Positions 16,132 to 24,231 of a DNA stretch of 64,000 bases are shown here, in pieces (positions within the stretch are counted from its first letter, which is position 1; each line of letters opens with the position of its first letter). The stretch lies in contig JAHBUX010000001.1 of the NCBI GenBank assembly GCA_019637855.1, forward strand, positions 789,467 to 853,466, read 5' to 3'. Under the pieces are notes generated by a model that was not told the DNA's origin, made no database searches, and saw nothing but the letters and a program-made list of their open reading frames with translations. A program made the position numbers and the translations under genes. Source of the DNA: Bdellovibrionales bacterium (GTDB lineage: Bacteria; Bdellovibrionota; Bdellovibrionia; Bdellovibrionales; UBA1609).

Positions 16132-17033
16132 GTGCCCCCGTAGAAGAACTGCAGCACGACGGGTGCGAACACCATGATCATCACCGCGGGTAGAATCAGA
16201 AACATCAGGGGAATCAACATGGCTTGCGAGGCCCGGGCGCCGGCCTTTTCGGCGCGAACAAAACGCTCTAAGCGCATTTGGATCGATTGGTCTTTCAATA
16301 CCTGGGCGATGCTGGCACCAGTCTCGTCCGCATCGCGTACGACGGCGACCACACTGGTGATCTCGGAGATGTCGAGGCGGTCGGCCAAGCGGGTGAGCGC
16401 CTCTTTGCGTGAAGAGCCGAGTTTGATGTCTTTCAAAACCAGATTGAACTCTTCAGCCAAAGTGCTGGCTTCGGCCTTGTCGACGATGCGTTGAAGTGCA
16501 CCCATGAAGTCCAGACCGGCTTCTGTCGAAAGGGCCATCAGGTCGATGAAGAAGGGTAGGTCGACAACGACATCGATGTAGCGCTTCTTGCGCGCTTGGT
16601 TGGCGTGAATGGTTGGAAACATCCAGCCCGCCACCGCGAGGGCGGGGAACATCAGCATGGGCATATCCATCTGCAGGGCAAAGTTCATAACGAAGAAGCC
16701 GATGGGAAAGAAAACCCCCCACAGGATCTGTAGGCCGATGAATTCATCTTCGTTCAGCTCTTGCGACAGGCCGGCTGTCAGCAAGCGCCGCCGGATACGT
16801 TCACGATAGGCTTTGCCTTGAATACGTTGTGCGTGCTGAAGAGTGAAATTGTGCACCAGCGGGCGCGAGAAATTGATTAAACCACTTTTGGATTTGGCGG
16901 GTTCATTTCCTGAGGCCCAAGCCAACGCTTCAGCGTCGGTGTTGTTGGTGAACACGGCGGTCGAAAACAGGTACACGCTCAATGCGGCGAGCCCTAGTCC
17001 GGTCACCAGAATAAAAAATTCGAACGTGAACAT
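16128..17033 (-). CDS. TadC-like type II secretion system F-domain protein
   Basis: An inner-membrane protein of about 301 residues with an N-terminal helix (FFILVTGLGLAALSVYLF), two helices near 105-145, and the T2SSF domain (LPFFIDLMALSTEAGLDFMGAL through the end) closing with a hydrophobic AMLIPLMFLILPAVMIMVF helix. This is the plan of TadC, a platform protein of the Flp/Tad pilus. ATG 17033 follows AAGGG; an in-frame TTG lies at 17039. It leads the operon, and neither TadB nor TadA is adjacent, so it is an orphan platform protein here. Confidence 0.88.
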   Translation of the reverse strand: MFTFEFFILVTGLGLAALSVYLFSTAVFTNNTDAEALAWASGNEPAKSKSGLINFSRPLVHNFTLQHAQRIQGKAYRERIRRRLLTAGLSQELNEDEFIGLQILWGVFFPIGFFVMNFALQMDMPMLMFPALAVAGWMFPTIHANQARKKRYIDVVVDLPFFIDLMALSTEAGLDFMGALQRIVDKAEASTLAEEFNLVLKDIKLGSSRKEALTRLADRLDISEITSVVAVVRDADETGASIAQVLKDQSIQMRLERFVRAEKAGARASQAMLIPLMFLILPAVMIMVFAPVVLQFFYGGT

Positions 17034-17067
17034 TCCCAACCCTTCGAAATTCCCTTACAACGAAGAC

Positions 17068-17682
17068 ATGTTGAAACTTGTTTTGGCGTCCCAATCACCG
17101 CGTCGCCGCGAACTGCTGAATTCGGCCGCTTACGAGTTCACTGTCTCCACAGTAAAAGTATCGGAAATCTTTGATGAAAGTTTGAATCCGCAGGAAGTGG
17201 CGTCTCATCTTGCGACACTCAAGGCGCGCGCCTGTCTGGACCAGCACAAGTCATTGAATTCACCAGGCTATTTGATTCTCTCGGCCGACACAATCGTGGT
17301 GCTGGGTGACCAAATCTTAGGCAAGCCCGAATCGGCGGCCCAAGCCGAGGATTTTTTGCGCCGACTTTCTTCAAATACTCACCGCGTCATGACCGGTGTA
17401 GCTCTCCTTGAGTCGGGCTCGACCAAGACCTGGACCGGGGTTGAAATCACCGAAGTGAAGTTTCGCGAGCTGAGTGCAGAAGAGATTCGCACCTATGTGG
17501 CCGACGGGGAACCGATGGACAAAGCGGGGGCTTACGGGATTCAGGGCGACGGTGGTAAATTTGTTTCGTCAGTGCATGGCTCGTGGAGTAATGTGGTCGG
17601 CTTGCCGCTCGAGCGGCTGGAAAGAGCTCTGAAGGAAAATGGCTGGACAGTCGGTCGGCACTCGCCTCAAAAATCTGAATGA
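17068..17682 (+). CDS. maf: Maf family nucleotide pyrophosphatase
   Basis: The 204-residue protein begins MLKLVLASQSPRRRELL, the Maf signature, and contains SADTIVVL, GKP and the C-terminal GAYGIQGDGG block. Maf proteins hydrolyse non-canonical or UTP/dTTP nucleoside triphosphates and have been linked to septum control. The ATG at 17068 starts exactly at the family N-terminus; the open frame upstream of it overlaps the TadC gene and is spurious. It is first in a co-directional maf-yggS-proC set and overlaps yggS by 44 nt. Confidence 0.93.
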   Translation: MLKLVLASQSPRRRELLNSAAYEFTVSTVKVSEIFDESLNPQEVASHLATLKARACLDQHKSLNSPGYLILSADTIVVLGDQILGKPESAAQAEDFLRRLSSNTHRVMTGVALLESGSTKTWTGVEITEVKFRELSAEEIRTYVADGEPMDKAGAYGIQGDGGKFVSSVHGSWSNVVGLPLERLERALKENGWTVGRHSPQKSE

Positions 17683-18349
17683 GAAAGTTCGCGCGGCCTG
17701 TATCGCCTGGGGCCGTGATCCCGCGACGGTCAAGGTTCTTGCGGTTTCTAAACTGCAACCGTTGAGCGCCATACGTGAAGCTTATGAAAGTGGCCAGCGC
17801 GACTTTGCTGAAAACTATGTGCAAGAGGCGGTCGACAAACAAGATCAGCTGCACAGTCTCCCGGTCGACTGGCATTTCATCGGTCGTATTCAATCCAACA
17901 AGGTCAAAGCTCTAGCGGGTCGTTTTAACATCATTCATTCGGTCGATCGTTCCTCGATCGCCGAGGCCTTGCAAAAGGCGACGCAAAACGGTCGCCGGCA
18001 AGACATTTTTTTGCAGTTCAATGTGGCCGCCGAAGCCAGCAAGGGCGGGGTCGGTGAAAATGAGCTGAAAGATTTGGTTCACTTTGTTGTTGAGAGCTGT
18101 TCGAGCCTTCGTGTGTTAGGCTTAATGGTGATGCCCCCTTTGGATACGCAGGCCCGCGTTTATTTTCGGCGTGCGCGCGAATTGCAAGATGCCTTGCGTT
18201 CGGCGCTCAGCGCGGAACAGAGGGCGGCGCATCCGTTCAATGAGCTGTCCATGGGAACCACCGCCGACTACGCCGAGGCGATTGCTGAGGGCGCGACATG
18301 GATTCGCATCGGAACGGAAATTTTCGGGGCACGTGAGGAAAAGGAATAG
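17639..18349 (+). CDS. yggS: YggS/YlmE family PLP-binding protein
   Basis: The 236-residue protein has the PLP lysine in VLAVSKLQP, the FAENYVQEA block, HFIGRIQSNK, and the C-terminal LSMGTTADYAEAI and IRIGTEIFG motifs. The family keeps pyridoxal phosphate and amino-acid pools in balance rather than catalysing a defined metabolic step. The start at 17639 lies inside maf, giving a 44-nt overlap, and proC follows 5 nt later. The yggS-proC-divIVA order resembles the ylm cluster of Gram-positive bacteria. Confidence 0.95.
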   Translation: MAGQSVGTRLKNLNEKVRAACIAWGRDPATVKVLAVSKLQPLSAIREAYESGQRDFAENYVQEAVDKQDQLHSLPVDWHFIGRIQSNKVKALAGRFNIIHSVDRSSIAEALQKATQNGRRQDIFLQFNVAAEASKGGVGENELKDLVHFVVESCSSLRVLGLMVMPPLDTQARVYFRRARELQDALRSALSAEQRAAHPFNELSMGTTADYAEAIAEGATWIRIGTEIFGAREEKE

Positions 18350-18354
18350 GCAAA

Positions 18355-19167
18355 ATGAAAGAGAACATCGGATTTATTGGCGCCGGTAACATGTGCCAAG
18401 CTCTTGTAGAAGGTTGGTTGTCGGAAAACCTAGTGACCCCGGGCGAAGTGTTCGTCAGTAACCGCACGCCGGGAAAAATCCAGCGCCTTACGGAGCAGTT
18501 TAAAATCAACGCCTGTGCCACCAATGAAGAGGTGGTCGACAAAGCCGACGTTGTGATTGTCGCAGTGAAGCCTCAGGATCTTGAGGCGGCCATTGAACCC
18601 ATCGCTTCAAGTTTCAATGAGGATCAGATTGTCATCAGCTTGGCGGCGGGAATCCAATTGCACAAACTCAAGCGTTTGCTGCCCAAAAACAAAAACCTCG
18701 TGCGCGTCATGGCCAACACCCCGGCAAAAGTAAAAAGGGGAGCTTTTGCCTACTGCACGGCCGCCTCCAACATTCGCGTCGATCGCTGGATGGAAAGAAT
18801 GTTCAAACCGCTTGGTTACACGATAAAACTTGATGAGGGTGATGCTTTCGAAGCCTTCACAGTCGCCAGCAGTGCTGGCATCGGTTTCATTTTCGAATTG
18901 ATGGTTTATTGGCAAGAATGGATCGAAGAGCATGGCATCGACGCCAAAACCGCCCAACAGATCACAGTGAACACCTTTTTAGGCGCCAGCCAACTGGCCA
19001 CCCAAAGCCCGACTCAAACCCTAGAGGAGTTGCAAGCCAAGGTGACCTCCAAAAAAGGAATTACCCACGCTGGCTTAGAGAGCATGCGTGAGCTCGAAGT
19101 GGAGCGCCTGCTAAGATACTCCTTCGAGAAAAGCGCCCTAAGAGACCGCGAACTCTCCGAGAACTAA
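18355..19167 (+). CDS. proC: Pyrroline-5-carboxylate reductase
   Basis: NAD(P)H-dependent last step of proline synthesis. The 270-residue protein starts with the Rossmann motif IGFIGAGNMCQALVEGW and has VIVAVKPQD, ISLAAGIQL, VRVMANTPAKVKRGA and the C-terminal GITHAGLESMREL block. Gly replaces the second Thr of the usual VTSPGGTT (here VTSKKGITHAG), a mild deviation in the substrate loop. It follows yggS by 5 nt and is probably translated from the same message. Confidence 0.94.
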   Translation: MKENIGFIGAGNMCQALVEGWLSENLVTPGEVFVSNRTPGKIQRLTEQFKINACATNEEVVDKADVVIVAVKPQDLEAAIEPIASSFNEDQIVISLAAGIQLHKLKRLLPKNKNLVRVMANTPAKVKRGAFAYCTAASNIRVDRWMERMFKPLGYTIKLDEGDAFEAFTVASSAGIGFIFELMVYWQEWIEEHGIDAKTAQQITVNTFLGASQLATQSPTQTLEELQAKVTSKKGITHAGLESMRELEVERLLRYSFEKSALRDRELSEN

Positions 19168-19198
19168 AACAAAGCCACGCGCTAACCACGGAGGCTTG

Positions 19199-19230
19199 AG
19201 GCCAGGGGGCCGGGGTCCAGGGGCCAGAAG
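19199..19230 (+). repeat. G-rich short repeat in the proC-divIVA gap
   Basis: Three close variants of a GGCCAGGGG-like unit follow one another, giving G runs of 5, 4 and 4. It looks like part of a dispersed repeat or a near-quadruplex sequence. No second copy was noticed elsewhere in the window. The rest of the 156-bp gap holds the divIVA leader. Confidence 0.35.
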
Positions 19231-19278
19231 TCAGCTGCCGGAAACGCTTCGCAAGCATAAATACTTGCAGAGACCAAG

Positions 19279-19315
19279 CCCCCCTCGTAACCTAAAAGAG
19301 TCTTCCAAGAGGGGG
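19279..19315 (+). promoter_or_regulatory. Hairpin covering the divIVA ribosome binding site
   Basis: CCCCCTC (19280-19286) can pair fully with GAGGGGG (19309-19315), which is the ribosome binding site 8 nt before the divIVA ATG. The loop is 22 nt. Pairing would block translation; it may also simply reflect a C-rich leader. Confidence 0.4.
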
Positions 19316-19323
19316 AAAACCAA

Positions 19324-19878
19324 ATGCGTATAGCGCCCATCGATATCGCCCACAAAACCTTCCACCGCAAAATGATGGGCTTCGACCCCGACGAGGTCAT
19401 GGACTTCCTCCGCCTTGTAGCTGAAGAACTCGAAAGCTTAATCAAAGAAAGAAATTCTCTAAAAGAAACCCTGCGCGAAAAAGAACTCTCCATCGCCGAG
19501 TACCGCGAGCGCGACGAGCTTTTGAAGTCCACGATCACGACGGCCACCCGTATGTCGGAAAAAATGCAAGTCGACGCCGAACGCGAAGCTAAATTGATCA
19601 TCAACGACGCCAATCAAAAGGCCGAAATGATCGTGCGTGAATCGCGTGACTCGTTAAAACGCATTTATGGCGATATCTCTGAGCTCAAAAAAGTCCGCAT
19701 GCAGTTCGAAAACAACCTGCGCGCCTTGGTACAAAGCCATTTGACCATGCTGGAGCAGGCGCAAAAAATCATGCCCAATCCGGTGATCGAGCCCAAGATC
19801 AGCAGCGATATTCGCGAGAATGACGACGCCCAGGCGTTGAAAGCCAAGATCGCCGAAGCTATTCAAAAGAATCTGTAA
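19324..19878 (+). CDS. divIVA: DivIVA domain protein
   Basis: The 184-residue protein starts with the membrane-binding DivIVA head (APIDIAHKTFHRKMMGFDPDEVMDFL), including a hydrophobic residue at the tip, and continues as a long coiled coil (about 30-150) with a short acidic end. DivIVA proteins gather at curved membranes and organise poles or septa; they are common in Gram-positive bacteria and rare in Gram-negatives, Bdellovibrio being a known exception. It follows proC by 156 bp and has its own G-rich ribosome binding site inside a possible hairpin. The DUF167 gene follows it. Confidence 0.93.
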   Translation: MRIAPIDIAHKTFHRKMMGFDPDEVMDFLRLVAEELESLIKERNSLKETLREKELSIAEYRERDELLKSTITTATRMSEKMQVDAEREAKLIINDANQKAEMIVRESRDSLKRIYGDISELKKVRMQFENNLRALVQSHLTMLEQAQKIMPNPVIEPKISSDIRENDDAQALKAKIAEAIQKNL

Positions 19879-19894
19879 ATTAAAGGGAGGCGCT

Positions 19895-20203
19895 ATTCCA
19901 TCCGCCCCCCTCCCTTATCTTGAGGCTACCGCGGACGATTCCACAGTCCGCCTAAAGATTCACGCCCAGCCCAATGCCTCCCGCAATCAAATCGTGGGCC
20001 TACACGGTGATGCGCTTAAGATTAAAATCAAAGCGGTTCCTGAAGATGGTAAAGCCAATACCGAGCTTATCGCTTTTTTGGCTAAGACACTGGGCCTTCC
20101 TAAAAGGCACTTTGAGTTGATCAGCGGTCAAGCCTCACGTGTTAAGGTAGTGCAGATTCACGGTGTAACGCTGGCGCAGTTGGCGGCGGCCATTAAGGTT
20201 TAG
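19895..20203 (+). CDS. DUF167 (YggU) family protein with apparent ATT start
   Basis: The family core (VRLKIHAQPNASRNQIVG, then KIKIKAVPEDGKANTELIAFLA and ISGQASRVKVV) begins well upstream of the first ATG/GTG/TTG in frame, a GTG at 19994 that would remove the first strand. Between an in-frame stop at 19838 and that GTG, no standard start exists. The ATT at 19895 sits 4 nt after GGGAGG (19885-19890), giving a 102-residue protein of normal family size. ATT starts are rare (infC, pcnB). Function of the family is unknown; it often sits next to yggS, proC or divIVA. Confidence 0.75.
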   Translation: MPSAPLPYLEATADDSTVRLKIHAQPNASRNQIVGLHGDALKIKIKAVPEDGKANTELIAFLAKTLGLPKRHFELISGQASRVKVVQIHGVTLAQLAAAIKV

Positions 20204-20279
20204 ACGACCCTATCCTTCTTTCTCAAATGCGGCCCTGCGATTGACAGTAAATGACTGAAATGATTGAAGCATTGTCCAA

Positions 20280-21596
20280 ATGCGTTTCATTCCTATGGTT
20301 TTTCTGTTTATGGCGGCGTTGCCGGCTTTCGCCCACAACAGCCGCTGCGAGACTTTGCTCGATCCGCGCGAGCATCGAATGGCCACTCTGTTGCACGAAA
20401 TGGTTCTTCTCAAACGCGAACCTGCCACTCCACGAATTATCACACTGCTCAATGTTGTGAACGACGAGATTCTCGCGATTGCTTCCGAACAGCTCACGCG
20501 CCATGAAGTTAATCACGTGGTAGTCGCCGCGGATGCCGACGCTCCTTTTGGCATAGTCACCGAGGAAGATTATGAGCGCTGGGAGAGTGAGATTGCCTTC
20601 TTAAAATGGCAGATCCAAGAACATCAGAAGACGGCCGTGGAAAGTCGATCCGTGTCAGAGCGCGACTTGGCCAAGCACAAACTCTTCAAGGCTCAACAAA
20701 AGAAAGTGGAGACGGAAAAACTTTTGGCTGCCCCAGCCCCGTCATTTTCTAAAATCAGTGCAGCTAGTTACGCCTACGCTAAGCCGCATATTCGGCTTGT
20801 CCCTTCGGACGACAATCCATCGATGTTGCAACACGTGCAGTCCATGTACCCGGCGATACCGATCCTACTGTCGGCCCAGTACATCTCGCATACTCCTGAA
20901 GTGCTGGGGAGTGTGCACAACGGGATCTTGTTCTATTCGCTAGCGCAAACATTTTCCGCCAACTTTGGTAATGATCAGCTGCTCGCCCACGAAGCTACGC
21001 ATCTCGAACATGGTGCTGCTTTACATGCGGGTGAAGAGCTGCCCTATTTCGTGGCGGTGGTGGCGCGCGAAGGCGAGACGCTACCGGGTGCGAGTCATGG
21101 TTTTTACGACCAGGCCTTTGACCTTGGCGAGTTGGACACTTGGGATCGCGACATGACGGCCGCCGGGCGGTCCGATTATATTCCGCTGCGCCGACATTTC
21201 GGCGGTCATGTTTATATTCATTCTGCGCCAGATGCGGTGAACTACACCTCCGCCGAAAGCCTGCTCCAGTTGGCCGCAATGTCCAAGCAAGCTGTGGACG
21301 CCATTGTCCAAGTGCTTGAAGAGCGTCCGCAAGACATTGCCTTTTTCCATAATCCGAGTGGGCCGAGCACGGCGAGGGTGGAGTGGAAAGCGGCAGATGG
21401 GCGAGTGATTGCCGATATTTCGGTTCATCTCGTGAAGCTCTCGCCCGCCACCTATGCGGATCGCTTTTTGATTCTTTCTCAGTATCTAGAAAAGGTGGAG
21501 AGCGCCATTCGCCTGCATCGTTTTCGCGCGACAGATACGATTGCTTCCTATGGCGGAAAGCCGCCGCCGCAGCGTTGGCTGCAGCTCGATCGGTAA
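20280..21596 (+). CDS. Secreted protein with HExxH motif, putative zinc metallopeptidase
   Basis: The 438-residue protein has a signal peptide (MRFIPMVFLFMAALPAFA) and a coiled-coil-like segment at about 95-150. The motif HEATHLEH (237-244) in LLAHEATHLEH fits the zincin pattern HExxH with a third His three residues on. No named peptidase family was recognised from the flanking sequence; the rest contains many scattered His and Tyr residues. It stands alone downstream of the DUF167 gene, convergent with the barrel gene, with one base between their stops. The catalytic function is inferred from the motif only. Confidence 0.7.
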   Translation: MRFIPMVFLFMAALPAFAHNSRCETLLDPREHRMATLLHEMVLLKREPATPRIITLLNVVNDEILAIASEQLTRHEVNHVVVAADADAPFGIVTEEDYERWESEIAFLKWQIQEHQKTAVESRSVSERDLAKHKLFKAQQKKVETEKLLAAPAPSFSKISAASYAYAKPHIRLVPSDDNPSMLQHVQSMYPAIPILLSAQYISHTPEVLGSVHNGILFYSLAQTFSANFGNDQLLAHEATHLEHGAALHAGEELPYFVAVVAREGETLPGASHGFYDQAFDLGELDTWDRDMTAAGRSDYIPLRRHFGGHVYIHSAPDAVNYTSAESLLQLAAMSKQAVDAIVQVLEERPQDIAFFHNPSGPSTARVEWKAADGRVIADISVHLVKLSPATYADRFLILSQYLEKVESAIRLHRFRATDTIASYGGKPPPQRWLQLDR

Positions 21597-21597
21597 T

Positions 21598-22647
21598 CTA
21601 GTTTCCTTTTTGCAGATCTTTTTCAGTCTCGTGCAGAAGTTTATCGACGCTCGGCTGTTTGCGTACTTTGCGTTTTACTTTGCGGGCGCCTTCTTCTTCA
21701 AACAGAGTTTCGTCGTACTGATCTTGCTCAATTTCAAACTGCTCTTCGGGATGCTCCTCCACCGCCGTTCGCGGCGTGAGCTTGATGCGCCCGCTATAGG
21801 AAATGCCTGCGTAGATCAGATTGCCATCGGCGGAATTGCTACCGCTGGTGGTGGTGGCGAAGCCGCCGTAAAATCCGAAACCGCGATAGCGAAAGCCAGT
21901 TTCAATCGCCGCTTCGGCGCTCTCCGGATTGACAGCGTAATAGCGAAAGCTGCCGCCGTTGACGGCGGTTGTGTAAGTGAGGCGCGGGATTTGATCGTTG
22001 TTGTCGGTGTCATCGCTGACTGTGACCGTTCCGCGATATTCACCTTGAATCCACCAATTGCGGATGCGAAAGTTCAAACCGGCACGGTAGGGAAAGAGTG
22101 TGGAGCGTCCACCATCGCGGTAGTTATAGCCAGCAAATACGAAGGGTTCAAACTGCCCTAAGCGCCAAATGCCCCAGCTGCCGGCAAGAACTTGCATAGC
22201 CCCTTCGCCGAGCAACGGATCTTCGGAATCTTCGTTTACGCGCCAAAATGGATAGGTGAGGGAGAGCGTTGGCGCCAATGCGATCGGGCCAAGATTAAAC
22301 CAGCTCATCACACCCACGCTACCCTCATTAAGACCGGAGTTCGTGCGTGTGATGTTGTTAGTCAAAATCAGTGGATCGTTGCTGGTCGCCGAGGTGCTGG
22401 CGGCGGAAATGTTGGCGAACACTCGCCACATTTTGTCGAAATCGTAAGATCCTCCCAAGCCGAACTGCGTGTTGGAGAACTTGGCGCCGCGGAACAACGC
22501 CGTCGAGCTCCCGCCTGAGGAGAAATTGCGTGAGGTTGAAAAATAGTCCACGTCGCCACTGATGGTATACGCGCCTGGGCGCGGAGCCCGTGGCCTTTCG
22601 GCGTGGGAAGGACACAATACGGCAAAAACCAATAAAAGGGTGAGCAT
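21598..22647 (-). CDS. Outer-membrane beta-barrel protein, unknown function
   Basis: The 349-residue protein has a short signal peptide (MLTLLLVFAVLCPSHA) followed by about 260 residues of alternating aromatic and Gly/Ser/Thr/Asn strands typical of a porin-like barrel (YTISGDVDYFS..., WWIQGEYRGTVTV..., FYGGFATTTSGS). The C-terminal 60 residues are charged and probably soluble (EEHPEEQFEIEQDQYDETLF, then a basic helix), so the chain does not end in a barrel strand, which is unusual. It is transcribed divergently from the MFS exporter gene across 61 bp. Confidence 0.7.
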   Translation of the reverse strand: MLTLLLVFAVLCPSHAERPRAPRPGAYTISGDVDYFSTSRNFSSGGSSTALFRGAKFSNTQFGLGGSYDFDKMWRVFANISAASTSATSNDPLILTNNITRTNSGLNEGSVGVMSWFNLGPIALAPTLSLTYPFWRVNEDSEDPLLGEGAMQVLAGSWGIWRLGQFEPFVFAGYNYRDGGRSTLFPYRAGLNFRIRNWWIQGEYRGTVTVSDDTDNNDQIPRLTYTTAVNGGSFRYYAVNPESAEAAIETGFRYRGFGFYGGFATTTSGSNSADGNLIYAGISYSGRIKLTPRTAVEEHPEEQFEIEQDQYDETLFEEEGARKVKRKVRKQPSVDKLLHETEKDLQKGN

Positions 22648-22692
22648 AGGTGTATACCGATGTTAACCTACGCGCCATTTTAGACCAAGGCC

Positions 22693-22706
22693 TGATCCCA
22701 GGATCA
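22693..22706 (+). promoter_or_regulatory. Short inverted repeat at the MFS gene ribosome binding site
   Basis: TGATCC and GGATCA flank two bases, 3 nt before the ATG at 22709. It could be a small operator or a hairpin with a CCAG loop that hides AGGA. Evidence is the symmetry alone. Confidence 0.3.
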
Positions 22707-22708
22707 AG

Positions 22709-23914
22709 ATGAAAGACAAGCGCCTCATCGTCATATTTTTAACCGTGTTTATCGACCTCGTCGGGTTCGGAATTATTATTCCGCTCAATCCGTACTTGGC
22801 CGAAAAGTTTGGCGCCTCACCGCTGATGGTCGGGCTGTTGATGAGCGTGTATTCGCTGATGCAGTTTATTTTTTCCCCGATCTGGGGGCAGATCAGCGAC
22901 CGTGTTGGTCGCCGACCAGTGATCCTGATCAGTTTGCTGGGGGGCGCCATTGCCCATACAGCGTTCGCCTTCGCGGACAGTCTGACTATGCTGCTTTTGG
23001 CCCGCGCTTTTGCCGGTTTGTTCGGGGGCAATATTTCGACTGCGATGGCGTACATCGCCGATATCACTGACGAGAAAAATCGCAGCAAGGGCATGGGGCT
23101 GGTAGGCGCGGCTTTCGGTTTGGGTTTTATTCTTGGCCCGGTTCTGGGTGGAGTGTTCGGCCTCGTCGGCAAGAACTTAGGCAGTGAACCTCCGTTGGGC
23201 GAGAGCTTTCCGGCATTGATTGCGGCCGGCATTTGCGCTTTGAACTTTCTGTTTGCGCTTAAGTTTTTGCCTGAGTCGCGTAAGTTTGGTGAGCAAGTGC
23301 CCGTGCGCGGTCATCGTTTCGCACGCATATGGCAAGCTCTCACTACTCCGCTATTGGGATTGCTCATGCTGATGGTGTTTTTGAACGGTTGTGCGATGGC
23401 CTTGATCGAGGCCCCGCTGTTTTTATTGGTGCAGGATAAGTTTCAGTGGACGGCGTGGACCGCGAGTTTTGGTTTTGGTTACATCGGCGTGATCATGGTG
23501 TTCACCCAGGGTTTTTTGATTCGTCGCCTTTTGCCCAAGTACGGAGAGCGTCATTTACTGACGGTGGGACTATTGTTTATGGCCGCGGGTTTAGCTTTGG
23601 TCACGATCAGCGATACGGTGGCGTTGTTAGCTGTGGCGGTGACCGCTCTGGGGTTAGGCAATGGTTTCGTGAACCCCTCGCTCAATGGCAGCATTAGTCT
23701 GGCCAGTGGTGAGGAGGTGCAGGGCAATAACTTGGGCGTCTCGCAAAGCCTAAGCAGTCTGTCGCGCATCATCGGTCCTGCCGTTGGTGGGGGGCTTTAT
23801 CAACATAGCGGAATGACATCTCCCTTCTTTGCCGCGGCCGCGTTGGCCTTTGCCGGTTTTGTAGTGGCGTGGGTGGTGCGTTCTCAGCTTCCGCAGAGTG
23901 GGTTGAAGACATGA
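22709..23914 (+). CDS. MFS transporter, TetA-like DHA1 drug exporter group
   Basis: A 401-residue protein with about 12 membrane helices. Helix 1 starts VIFLTVFIDLVGFGIIIP and the loop after helix 2 carries motif A, GQISDRVGRRPVI; motif C-like GFGLGFILGPVLGG lies in helix 5. These mark drug:H+ antiporters of the TetA group, though the substrate cannot be told. It overlaps the rhodanese gene by 4 nt (ATGA). Confidence 0.9.
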   Translation: MKDKRLIVIFLTVFIDLVGFGIIIPLNPYLAEKFGASPLMVGLLMSVYSLMQFIFSPIWGQISDRVGRRPVILISLLGGAIAHTAFAFADSLTMLLLARAFAGLFGGNISTAMAYIADITDEKNRSKGMGLVGAAFGLGFILGPVLGGVFGLVGKNLGSEPPLGESFPALIAAGICALNFLFALKFLPESRKFGEQVPVRGHRFARIWQALTTPLLGLLMLMVFLNGCAMALIEAPLFLLVQDKFQWTAWTASFGFGYIGVIMVFTQGFLIRRLLPKYGERHLLTVGLLFMAAGLALVTISDTVALLAVAVTALGLGNGFVNPSLNGSISLASGEEVQGNNLGVSQSLSSLSRIIGPAVGGGLYQHSGMTSPFFAAAALAFAGFVVAWVVRSQLPQSGLKT

Positions 23915-24231
23915 GCGCTATGCCAATCGGTCTCTTTCAGCTCGAGAATTTAAGCATGACGGGAGCGCGGTTTGCATTTTTTGATTTGCGGGTGGAAGCC
24001 AAACCCGTCACTCCTCACATCGATCGCTTGCTTATGAAGGCAGAGCACGTGCGCGTGAATGAAGCGGAAGCGCGGCTCGGTAAAATCGTACCGGATAAAA
24101 GTGCTCCGGTGGTTTTGCTCTGTGAGAACGGCAAGACTTCGCGGGATTTAGCCCACCGTTTGGAATCGGCGGGCTACGCGAATGTTTATGTCGTCAGTGG
24201 CGGTGTCGAAGGTTTGTTGTCGGAACTTTGA
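23911..24231 (+). CDS. Rhodanese-like domain protein
   Basis: A single-domain rhodanese of 106 residues starting at the ATG that overlaps the MFS stop. FAFFDLRVE and the active-site loop LLCENGKTS (Cys71) are present, followed by ARG-type helix ends and VYVVSGGVEGL. Such proteins carry persulfide sulfur. Coupling to the exporter gene suggests a shared message rather than a shared pathway. The last 46 nt overlap the convergent PspC gene. Confidence 0.85.
   Translation: MSAMPIGLFQLENLSMTGARFAFFDLRVEAKPVTPHIDRLLMKAEHVRVNEAEARLGKIVPDKSAPVVLLCENGKTSRDLAHRLESAGYANVYVVSGGVEGLLSEL

Noticed and set aside
16843..17067. N-terminal extension of maf
   Set aside because: It is antisense to the TadC-like gene and precedes the exact family start at 17068.
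19199..19230. G-quadruplex in the proC-divIVA gap
   Set aside because: Only three runs of four or more G are present; a fourth is missing, so kept merely as a G-rich repeat.
20241..20269. Promoter before the HExxH gene
   Set aside because: TTGACA is perfect, but no acceptable -10 lies at 16-18 nt.
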